Shown: piece after piece, positions 50,785 to 61,422 of the stretch
How positions within the stretch are numbered: the first letter of the stretch is position 1
Layout of the letters: each line of letters starts with the position of its first letter
NCBI GenBank assembly: GCA_038502055.1
Contig: JAXRKN010000026.1
Location: 372,001 to 436,000, forward strand
Reading direction: 5' to 3'
DNA: 64,000 nt
Source of the DNA: Tanytarsus gracilentus
Taxonomy: Eukaryota > Arthropoda > Insecta > Diptera > Chironomidae
Program-made: the position numbers and the translations under genes
The notes under the pieces: generated by a model
The model's database searches: none
What the model saw: the letters and a program-made list of their open reading frames with translations, nothing else
Told to the model about the DNA's origin: nothing

Positions 50785-51127
50785 TTTCTTTTTGTATGCA
50801 CTTTCTTATTCGAGGGCTTTATGAAAACTGACAAAACATTTTCATCTCCTTTTCTTCCTTCCTTTCCGTTTCCACACAAATAATTTTTGTCACGTGTCGC
50901 GTGAATTTTTTATAACGTATTTATAAAATTTAAATTTCTAGAAGAGGCCAAATGGACTAAGAAGCCGGGTTTTTTGTTTTTCAATAATCGGTTAACATTT
51001 AAAAACAAAAACAAATGATCAGAAAAGTATTTCAAATTTTAATAATTTATGTAAATCATTAAAATTCAAGTAATTAAAAGATTATAATCCCTTCAACTTT
51101 TAGTTTATTGTCGCGATCACGAGAGCA
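50785..51127. promoter_or_regulatory. Divergent promoter spacer
   Basis: The 343 bases between two divergent start codons must contain both promoters and 5' UTRs. No TATA box or other clear core element is visible. Confidence 0.45.
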
Positions 51128-52030
51128 ATGTCTTCGAGTCCTAAAAAAACGCTTAAAGAGTTCGGATATGGATTTAAAGATGGAAAATTGAGACAAATAG
51201 ATGAAGCTGGAATTTTAACAGACAAGCCATTCAAATTTGACGTTTATTCATCACATTCCGAGAATCAAAAGCACTATGAAGCCTTAGGAGAAGTTCTCAA
51301 TGAACACGTGTATGATTTGCTGATTGAAAATGGATTGCACAAAATTTACATCCCTGAAAATGTTCCCAAAGAAAAAGCAACGTTCGTTTTTTCAACTAAA
51401 GAAGAGCTTAAGGATGTCAATAAACTCATGATCATCATCCACGGCAGTGGTGTCGTTAGAGCTGGTCAATGGGCGAGGTCTTTGATAATTAATGACTCGA
51501 TTGATTCAGGAACAGTTTTGCCTTACGTCCAGAAAGCTCGAGAGGCTGGTTTTGAAGTGTTAATTACAAATACAAACGATAACTTCAGAAATGGTAAAGG
51601 CATCGAGGGCAGTGGATCACCCGAAGTTCATGCTGAAAGTGTCTGGAAGAAATTAGTCCAGCCTTCGAATGCAAATTCTATAGTCGTTGTCGCGCATTCT
51701 TATGGAGGTGTTGTCACTTCCCAACTTGCCAAGAAATTCAAAGAGGATTTTGACGAAAAAGTCATTGCTGTTGCTTTCACTGACTCAGTTCACAGTGGTC
51801 GAGGTCTTTCAAAGAAGCTGATGGAAGTTGGAGTTAATTTTGTCACGAGCGAGGAGTCATTAGATACTGTTTTAAGACGTTATGATGGTGATATGGAAAG
51901 AAGATCAGCAGGACATATTAAACATGAGATGACAAGCTATTCGTGTATTGAGGCTTTATTCAAATTCATCAATGATAGATACTTGGCTAATGAGCCAAAT
52001 GCTAAAAAACAAAAAACTGAAGAATTATAA
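51128..52030 (+). CDS. ARB2A/FAM172-family protein (Arb2 domain), single exon
   Basis: An intronless 300-residue protein with the Arb2-domain layout: LKEFGYGFKDGKLRQID near the start, the alpha/beta-hydrolase-like core with KLMIIIHGSGVVRAGQWAR (about 100-118), and VVVAHSYGGVVTS (about 187-198), whose Ser191 sits in a nucleophile-elbow-like H-S-Y-G-G. The C-terminus AKKQKTEEL carries a basic cluster compatible with a nuclear signal. In mammals FAM172A/ARB2A is reported to link AGO2 and chromatin to co-transcriptional splicing; the fission-yeast Arb2 works with Argonaute. Whether the site is catalytic is unknown. The lack of introns contrasts with its neighbours. Confidence 0.88.
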   Translation: MSSSPKKTLKEFGYGFKDGKLRQIDEAGILTDKPFKFDVYSSHSENQKHYEALGEVLNEHVYDLLIENGLHKIYIPENVPKEKATFVFSTKEELKDVNKLMIIIHGSGVVRAGQWARSLIINDSIDSGTVLPYVQKAREAGFEVLITNTNDNFRNGKGIEGSGSPEVHAESVWKKLVQPSNANSIVVVAHSYGGVVTSQLAKKFKEDFDEKVIAVAFTDSVHSGRGLSKKLMEVGVNFVTSEESLDTVLRRYDGDMERRSAGHIKHEMTSYSCIEALFKFINDRYLANEPNAKKQKTEEL

Positions 52031-52215
52031 AACTAACGGTTTCTTAAAATTTGAATATTTTTGACGTCCATGACTCAAACCTAAAAAATCCGAGACACAT
52101 TATCAAAAATGTAAACACAAACAAAAAGAAAAATTTATTAAATTAGAAAATATAAAAGTTTAGTTAGATATACGCTTTAATTAAAAACACAAAGTAATAA
52201 GACAGCATCAAAATT

Positions 52216-53617
52216 ATGGTATGTTTCAAGAATTTATCGAGATGTGTTTGTTAAATTCATAAAAATGGTTTAAAATTGAACTTAAAATTTACCGCCAAAA
52301 TTAAAAATTTTATTTTCAGGCATTCTTGAAAAATCAAGAAACAGAAGAAATCTATTATCTTGATAAGCCCTCGATTCTTTTTTCAAACAAGCCGCACACA
52401 AATCTCTCGCAATCACAGTACAAAATATTTGAAAATATTGTAAGTTGAAAATATAATTTCTGATCTATCGAAATAAAAATTTCTGTTTTTAGTCATTTCA
52501 AACGAAACATGCAATTATCCAACGCAAGACATCTGACCAACGTCATCAACTGGTTGATCTTTGTTCAGAGGAAACTCTACTCTTACGCAAGAATGGATCT
52601 GAAATTGCACTGAAAGCGATGCAATTTTATGATCTGGAAGATGGCGATACATTTTTCATTGGCGGCCAGCAGCTCGTTTACAATCAGATTGAAAAATCGG
52701 AAGTTATCGGACCAAGTCAAATTGAGATGATAAGTAATAATCAGCCACGCGTGATGTTAAAGAGGGTTCACTTTATTGTACCTGGAACTGAAGAAACTGA
52801 CGAGGAACTTGAGGAAAGCAGTGAGAAGCTTGAGGATATTGAATTTCCAGAGACACCAGAGGGAAATCACAATTTAGAAAATCCGGATGACAATTCTAAC
52901 GAAGATTTACAAATGGAAACTCAGTCATATCTCGAGCAATTCGATAATTTAGACGATGTACCAGCTCGAGACGAAAATTTAGATTTAATGACTCAACCGT
53001 TCTTTAATCTCCCACCAGCAACACGATTACGTACAAAACAACAAAATTCTCTCAAGCCAAATACTCGATCACTTGATGAGTTTGAGTCGACTCAGGCGAA
53101 CAATGGAAACTTTTACATGGAAACTCAGCCATTTGAACTTGCTCCAAGCTCTCTATTGAAATCTTTAATTGGTTGTAAAATTCCGCCCAAGAAAGTCAAC
53201 AAAATTCTTCTTTCATCATCAGATTCTGAGAGTAGTGACGAGAGTGGCGATGAAGTGACGAAGGGACAAACGTATGCGAGTGAGGGAACGACAGATGAAG
53301 TTTTGTTTAAAATGAGCATGTCACAAAGTCCACCGAAAAATCCACCAAAAGTTGAAAACATAATGAAAACTCCAGGAATGCTCCCGAAAATTCCATCACA
53401 AATTCTAATGGACACTGATCTTCTCGAAAAAGTGAACTCAAGTCAGAGCGTTAATGACGATGCAATCTTAGATCTCAAGCAAGAAGGCGAATCCGATGAT
53501 ATGATGAATGTTCCACTCCATGAGACGTCATCGTACAAACGTCCTGGAACTCAACTGCAACTGAAACCCAAGAAAAAGGTCAAATTTATGAAGTACGCAA
53601 GTGATGAAGAAAATTAA
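52216..53617 (+). CDS. FHA-like, TQPF-motif protein (MDC1-like adaptor candidate)
   Basis: Exons 52216-52218 (only the ATG is coding, followed by a GTATGT donor), 52320-52439 and 52493-53617 give 415 residues. Residues about 1-105 look like a degenerate FHA fold: SFQTKHAIIQRK (the S..HA.I core), then LRKNGSEIAL and LEDGDTFFIGG. The usual GR and phosphothreonine-binding Arg near the start are not evident. The acidic middle carries two TQPF motifs (Thr at about 208 and 252) and a METQSYLEQF relative (about 184). In MDC1 such TQxF sites are ATM targets that recruit RNF8. A casein-kinase-type cluster SSDSESSDESGDE (about 281-293) and a basic C-terminus (KPKKKVKF) follow. MDC1 also has C-terminal BRCT repeats, which are absent here. 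A DNA-damage scaffold is inference. Confidence 0.82.
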
Positions 53618-56600
53618 TGAGCTTTAAAACTCTGAACAGAGTTCACAATTTTTTTTTCTCCAAAAATCTGTACATAATTGAGTAAGAAAATAAAATAAAA
53701 TGCATCAAGAGGTCAATCACATTCGATAGTGCAACATATGTTCAAATAACTTTAGCCCTTCCGTGTGTAAAGTTCACACGGAATCATGTGTGATGCTCAT
53801 TTAAAACTTCTTATACATGCATTTTTTGTTTCTACATCCTGATCGCACATATGAAGTGAAGTAATAGGAATGTAAGATGTTGAGTAACTAATGGTTAAAG
53901 AAACTGTAAAATCATTTTCCGGTATTTCTTTCAATCCGGTGTCAAGTTTCAGTGAGAGACGCAAGTGATATCTTGGGAGAATTTTTTTTATGTTGTTTCT
54001 TGTCCTTGCATGCTTAATTGAGCGCAAATTTATGTTTCATCTTGTGAAATTGTTAGCAGGTGCGCAGAGTCATTGCGGTTATAATTTTCCATCCATTTTC
54101 GTAATTAAAAAAGAGGTACTTCATCATCGTCATAATAATAATCGAGTGATGAAAAATTTCATTTTATATCCATATGAAAAATTTTTAAATTTTAAACTTT
54201 CAAAAATTTAAAAAAACTTTAAACAACAAAATTTATTATTCAATGTAAATTTTTAAAATTCATTAAATTTTCGAAAGTTAAAAATCCTTGTTATTAATCT
54301 AGCATTTAAAGCCTTTGACTTTGATACATGATCCTGAGATAATGAGAAAAACTCTTTGATGATTGACAAGGATCCATGTAGCATGGTTCAATGAAGAATT
54401 TTTTTCACTTTGATGTACGGTTATGAATTTTTTATTGTGTGTGTTTAAAAGATTTTTCTTTTGTTCACGTAAATTCACGAACAATTTTCTCAACCTAATG
54501 AGTTTTCAGCAAAAAAATAAAGAATTTTCACCTCATAAGAAAGTTGAAGAAGAAGAAAAGGCGTGTCATGCAGCGTGAATTTTAAATGTGTTGGAGTTTT
54601 CACTGTGGGGGTGGCATCCGCCCTTATTTCCACGACTCATTTAAATCCAAATCGAAATTGAATGAAGCCATTATCTATGATAATCTGTCTGCTGCGAATG
54701 TTCTTCATGCTTTTGCGAAAAAAAAGTATCGACATGGTGACAAAAAGTTAAAACGTGAGAAGTGATGTGTAAATAACTGGCAGGAAATTAAATTGAACCA
54801 AACAGAGAGAGCTCAACGTTCAATTTTTTCATGTTACAAAAAGGAGATTTTTCCATTATTAAATTAACAATTGTAAATTTTTCAGTGGAATCTCCACGGA
54901 AATCATTTCATGAAGTCATCATACTCCTTGCTTTTGTTCCCATATCAAATTTCCACTATATAATAATTTAAATATGCGGTGAAAGCAACCCTTCGAGCCA
55001 CTTCAACATTCGAGAGATATTTCAATCAAACTCTTGACAACATCAGCGGACATGAATGTAAAGATCGAAATAATTAATCCACTCCGATTGTCGGTTACAT
55101 CGAAAGGGTATCACGAGTGAATTTAATGTATCAATTTCTATGTTGAATATTCATGAATTCAAAATTTTATCATCGATTAAATGTCACTCAAAAGTTAAAA
55201 TTTAAACGATGCAAAAAAATTTAATATGCATCCCTATGCTTCCATTGTTGCATCTCATGATCAAAGGGTGAAAAGAGACAAAAAGTTGAAATTTTTCATC
55301 CCCTTTGCACACACGCTGATGCGGTTTGTAACAAAGCCACCACCCTCATTCACTCACTCAACTGTTTTTTGGGTAACCGCAAAATTTAACCGAGAAAAAA
55401 AGAAGATTGTGAGGCATTTTGTAATCAATTTCCATGACACACACAATCCATGTACATTGCTTAATTACTTGCCATAAATCAAGATGAAGTCACACACATT
55501 TCTAAGCCTTTCGCATTTCTCCATATACAAATTTAGCAAATGACGATAAAATCCTATACGGTAAGTGCCACATGTGGTGAATGCTAATCGTCCTAATTAA
55601 AAATTTATTTGGTGCGAGATATCACTTGAAAATGAATTTGGGTTGTTTAAGATTCCTTGGAAATTTTTCATTCTCTCCTGTGCAGATGCGATGATGTCGT
55701 GAAGTAATTTTATGTCGACCATCAGAACCAATTTAGTTGATTAGAACGATTTTTTATCTGCAGTGAAATCCACTTGAAAAGGGATGGGTCAAGGGAAGGA
55801 AGCGTGTAAAGTTTTTAGGTATTTTTAAAAAATCTAATCAAAATTTACTTGAGTCTTTATAAAATGAGACTTGAGTTGCAGTAAATCGAACTTTCAAGCA
55901 CTTGAGTCTTTTTAAAATGAATTCAATAAACTTGAATCTCTTTAAAACAGATTAAATTATTATTTGTATTCATAAATCCGTTTTATCGAGACTTTACTTT
56001 CAATTTTCATTCACGAAAATGTTTTATAAAAATCTTAACACCCCTCGGTCAATAAAAGTGAGAATCTCCATCGACAATGTGAGAGGGCGACAAAAGCACT
56101 TTTTTATTGGGTGAAAAAAATGCTCAAAGTATCAAATTACATTAAATCAAACTGTCAAGTGGTATAAAGTATTTCCATTAAGTACTCACTAAAAATTTTG
56201 CCATCAAACACACGCTAGAGTGCACTTAAATGTATGTGAACATCGAATTCGTTTATAAATCATATAAATTTAAAAAAATGTGCATCAATTAATGCACCCA
56301 CATGACGAATGATGATGGCATTTCGTATATGTATGTGGACAAACATCAGCGATCACATGTTTGAAGATAGAAAAAGACTAATTGGTTTAATTGCTTCTTA
56401 TTGCTGTATGAAACTGGGACACACATCAGTGGCAATATCATGGAAATTGATTGAAGAATTTCTGACATCAATTAAATGTGTTGCGTCACATAAAACAGCG
56501 GCGACTATCTTCAACTATAATCTCATCTGACCCTATCCCACATTTTAGGGATATCTCGTCTCTGATTTTTCCCCTCTCTGACTCACATAAATAAATTTTT

Positions 56601-59600
56601 TTTGAGGGTAAATTTGTGTTTTTTTAATTTTACACAAAAAATGCACATTTTTGCAAAATAATAAAAAAAATTTGTTTCAATTAAGTGGCAATTGTTATGC
56701 TTGTCAACATATTTATGTCCTTGCATATCGAAAATTTATTGAAATTTCTTACAAAAAAAAGAGGGACAGTTTTGATTTATTTTATTCAAGAGATAAAAAA
56801 TTCCTTCGGTGTCAACGAAAAAAATCAAATGAAACTCATGTAACGCTTTAACATGATCCAACCACCAACCCCTTTTGTGTTGCCGAAACAATTGTTACGC
56901 GATAATTAAGTGAAATTCTTCATCTTTCTCGCTATCTCAATTTTCATTCTTTTCAGCACATTCGCGGAGAAAATAAAACATTTTAATTAACTTTGAAAAT
57001 CTTAAACTTAATAAATCTTTTCAAACTCAACTCCAACTCCTTTTTTTGTGGAGGGAATTTGATGTTAAAAAAGCAGTGCTGATTTTTGTGGTATTTTAAA
57101 TTCATGAGGAAGACATTCGAGTTGGAATTTTTAAAATGTGATAAAAAATTCTGATTTTTTAAACCTCAAATAAAAAAAATCATTCTTTTAAAATTATATC
57201 ACATCCACTCATATATGGAAACTACATGTCGTTATGTTTAATATTGTGATACGCATGAATTGCAGGGGTGGCAATCTATATATGCATAAGGACACACACA
57301 CGAAAAATTGTTGGAATTTAGTGGTTGCACATTTTTTAGTGGAAATAAAAATTATGTCTCGCAACCACATTCACGGGAATTTATGACGGAAACTTTTTTC
57401 CTGATTTTTCTCATGAGACTTGTAATTCTCTGCGCGACATGAACACTTCATTTTCCTTCCTGATTCTATGTACGTTCTCACAGGAGAGAGAGAAAATATA
57501 AATGGATGAAGCACGCAACTTCAATTTCGACGGTAAGTAACGAGATTTTCGAGGAAAGGACATTGAGTTTGTAAGTTCTTAACTTTGAAAGTCAAAAATA
57601 TTTTTACATTAAAAGATGTAATAAAATTGAAAAAAAATTATATTTTAACATTTCATCCCTTGCATCCACACATTCAATGCCAATCTTCATCTGATTCGAA
57701 TTTTCCAATTTTCATATTTTCAATCAACTCTCGCGCATATTTTTCAATTTATGCGACTCATCGTGAATGCATAAAAGAGATTTTCTGAAAGAAGACAAAG
57801 AGACATTGATTTCGGGGGTTTTTTGCAGGTAATTAAAAAAAGTAAATGCAGAAAATTGTAAAAGGTAGAAGTTATTATGTTCAATCAAGGATTCATAATT
57901 TACATGTTCTTCGCTTGATTGGACTGATTCAGAATAGAGAAAAATGTTATGCGAGAAATTTAAATGAAAAAAAGTCACAAGGGTCATCATGAGAACATGT
58001 GTGAAAGACTTACACAAAAATGCAACATAAAAATTTAAATTTCTCAAGAAAAGAACCCCGAAAAAAAATTTAAATTTTTTCCTCCTTATGCTCTAGATCT
58101 TTTCCCATAATCTTCGCTGCAAGTCCGCATACTGATTAATGTGAAGGGGAGATGTGATTCACTTTGTGTCGCAGGGACAATAAAGAGGGCTTTTTTGCTT
58201 TTATGCAAAATTACATTTTACTTCAAAACTGGCTTTTGCACGAGAAATTCCTAAAATTATTATTAAAATTGAATTTCAACTTGAATTTTCACGTTCTAAT
58301 AATTTTTGATATCTTTTCTCTAAAGGACGACACAAAATGAGTTTAAGGGCCTTCCTTTCCGAGTTATGATGGGAATTTTTGCTATTTATGCATAAAATAA
58401 TTTCTCGACCCTGTCTTTAAATTTTCTTCCTCGCTCTGATTTATAGCCGATGAGGACATTTTCAACCGTCTTTTAAATTACATCTAACGTAAAATTGCAA
58501 ATTATGCATGACGAAGATAAAAAACATATCTTCGCTCTACAATAATAAAAAAGTAATATTGCAATTCCATTGTGCATTCATTTATATTCAAGCTAATAAC
58601 GTATTCATTGATTTGTCACATTGTTGTCGTTTGTCGAACTACCTCTTAAAGTATGTGTCAATAAGACTCACTTTTTTTACTTATAAAAAAGAAGGGAAGC
58701 ACTAAAAAAAGTGCATTAAAATTGCATTGTATGTCGGCTGAAGGGAAATCTTGTTATAACATTTCACGCCTTAAGTAGATTTATTATTTTTTTTTCATTT
58801 TAATTTTTTACCTCTTAAAAAAATTGCTCCTGTTTACGTTAAAAAATGCATTGACCTTTTCGGATGACCTTAATGCTTCACTTAACAATCATTTTTTGTG
58901 ATTCTCCCTTTTACAAATTTGTATTTTAAAATTGCAATTTTTATTTGAGTAAAAATTGGGTTGAAAAAAAATGGTAAAAAATATAGAGAAAATTAAATTA
59001 GATCAAGGTCTGTAGTGAATGGATTATTTATTAGGCGATACAAATCTTTTTATCCTGAAATTATTTTCTTTTCATGCTCGAGAGATAACAGACGACCGTT
59101 TTCTAACGGAACAATTCGCAATCATGAGAAAATGCTGGAAATTATATGAAAGGAGTCATCTGGCTTTGAGTTTAATATTTACAGCATCTTAACCCGTGCC
59201 TCGGGCTCAACACTCTCGATTCTGTTTTGGGCTGAGACACTCAGAAGGTTAAATGAGATTACGACTGTCACCCTTTACCACCCCTTTTATATGTAATTGT
59301 TACACATCTCTTAAACATCTCTCTCGAGGAGATGAGAACAAAGAATTGAGAGCACGCGACAACAACCAGAAAAATTGAAGGCAAACGCAAAATTGCACGC
59401 ACTTCAACCCTTTTATTAGAGTGATGAAAATTGAAAATTTAATTTGATGATTTCGACGTCTGTGAATTTTTAAAATATTTAAATTTAATCAGTGAGAAAA
59501 AAGTTTTGCATTGAATTCACAATTCTAAAAAAGAATAAGTTTAAAAATCGTTTTATAATTTGAGGATTTAAATCCAACTTTTTGCATGATTTGTGATTTT

Positions 59601-60391
59601 TAATGGAATTCTAATTATTAATCGTGTGATCAAAGAAATTGCCATCCCTAGTCGTAAGGATAAAAAAATTCAGAAAGATTCACAAATTTTTAAAAATTCT
59701 TGAGTTTATTTTCAATAACTAATGCACTCATAAAATTTATTAATGCCAATGATTTTTTTCAGGAAATGACGTAAAATTGATTACGACAAATTCATAAAAT
59801 ATTTCTCGCGGTTTTTTCTCTCAATTTCCAGATAATTAATTTAGCGGCGTCGACGGCTAGAGAGAGACGATAATAATGAATATTTTACAACTGCTAAAAC
59901 TCTTAATTACTTTGTATGGCTGCAGCAAAAAAAGATCGCTTTATGAGCTCGTAAAATCAGCCGTGACAATGAGTGAAAAAATGTGAATGAATTTAATTTC
60001 CTATTACATAATAAAAATCGAGAAGGAAAAAAGTTGCAAGTAAAGTTCAGTGTCACTAGCTAAAAGGCAATGCTGGCAGCATAATTAATCAATTACCGAT
60101 AATTAATTTCATACTCGAGAACAATTATGGCATTGTCGTGGTATTTCCCTATTATTGTCGTGTCAGACAATTAACAGCTTTTCAGCACATTCCACCGACA
60201 GTCATAAATTACACAAAAAATATGACACGCTGTCGCATATGTGCGTTACATCACTTTTAATTACTCCTCCATTGTATGAGCAATTATTTGCATACATTAA
60301 TTCAAATTTTACTGATTCCACTCACGCATTAACTCGTGCATTAATGGCAATAAAACAAACATTATGAATGAAGAACTTTTACAAAAGAACC
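53618..60391. other. Gene-free intergenic region
   Basis: About 6.8 kb of AT-rich DNA. The open frames in it are short, Lys/Asn/Phe-rich and without family features. Imperfect local repeats of an ACTTGAGTCTTT-type phrase occur near 55848-55950. No tRNA, transposase or long inverted repeat is seen. Confidence 0.5.
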
Positions 60392-60399
60392 TATAAAAG
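60392..60399 (+). promoter_or_regulatory. TATA box of the serine protease gene
   Basis: TATAAAAG lies 79 bases before the start codon, leaving room for a transcription start about 30 bases downstream (near 60420-60430, in a CTCAACTTAAACTCAATTCG context) and a short leader. This is a good TATA placement, typical of highly expressed digestive protease genes. Confidence 0.75.
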
Positions 60400-60470
60400 T
60401 ACAACCACTTATTTCCTCTCAACTTAAACTCAATTCGACGCTAGTTGAGGAGACATTGGTGAAGTGAAAA

Positions 60471-61422
60471 ATGTGGAAAATTAATTTAGTTTTCGTTCTC
60501 GCACTCGGTTTAGTGAATTGTGATTTTGGATTAAACTTTTTAACTCAGCAACATTCATCGAGTCCGCAAGGCGATTCTCGAATTGTCGGAGGTGAAACAT
60601 CGCCAATAAATTATCCTTATCAAGTGTCACTTCAAATGCAATCTCGTGGCGGTGGCGGTGGATTTTTCTTCTTTCAACAGCCAAAGTCAAATTATTCTCA
60701 CTTTTGTGGTGGAAGTGTCCTGAACGAGAATTACATCGTCAGCGCAGCTCATTGCATTCAAGGCTTCAACATCAGTCGTATGTCAGTTTTTGCTGGTGAA
60801 AATGATTTGCGTGAAGAATCGAAAGGCTCGCGACATGCACTCGAAAGTTGTGTCATACATCCCGAATATGTTGAACTCAACAATAGTGATGTTGCTGTCT
60901 GCAGACTATCAACGCCATTTCCGTTGGGAGACAAAATTTCTCCCATTGAGTTGGATACGACGTATGTAGGTGGAAAAGAGAATTGTATACTGACAGGATG
61001 GGGATACACGAGCATGATTCGAGGTTTTCCTCTTCCAAATAGACTCCAAAGGGCGAATTTACCGACAATCACGAATGAAGAGTGCAATAAAAATGGACAC
61101 AATGTTGGACCGAGAGAAATTTGCACGCTATCGAGGTAAAATGAGAAATTTATTTGCGAAAATTCGTAAAATATTTAGTTTCAATTTTAAAGGATCGGTC
61201 AAGGTGCTTGTGGAGGGTAAATATTTTACATTTAACGGAAATTTCCTTTAATTTCTTTCACAAAATTTTAACTCTAGTGACTCTGGAGGTCCTTTAGCCA
61301 AGGATGGTGTTTTAGTTGGAATAGTCAGCTATGGAACTCGTGTCTGTGCTATCGGAATGCCTGATGTGTACACGAGAGCTTCAGAATATGCAGAGTGGAT
61401 TAGAGAAAATTCGGCAAACTAA
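60471..61422 (+). CDS. Chymotrypsin-like secreted serine protease, three exons
   Basis: Exons 60471-61135, 61193-61216 (24 bases) and 61278-61422 give 277 residues. A signal peptide (about 1-17) and a short propeptide precede the activation site R37/IVGG. The catalytic triad is complete: His94 in VSAAHC, Asp140 in NNSDVAV and Ser232 in GGDSGGP. The S1 pocket reads GQGACGGDSGGP, with Gly rather than Asp at the trypsin-specificity position (chymotrypsin number 189), so it is not a trypsin; chymotrypsin-like specificity is likely but inferred. An unusual insertion QSRGGGGGFFFFQQPKSN lies between the second strand and the CGG before the histidine. The promoter has a clear TATA box. A midgut digestive or moulting-related role is possible. 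Confidence 0.92.
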
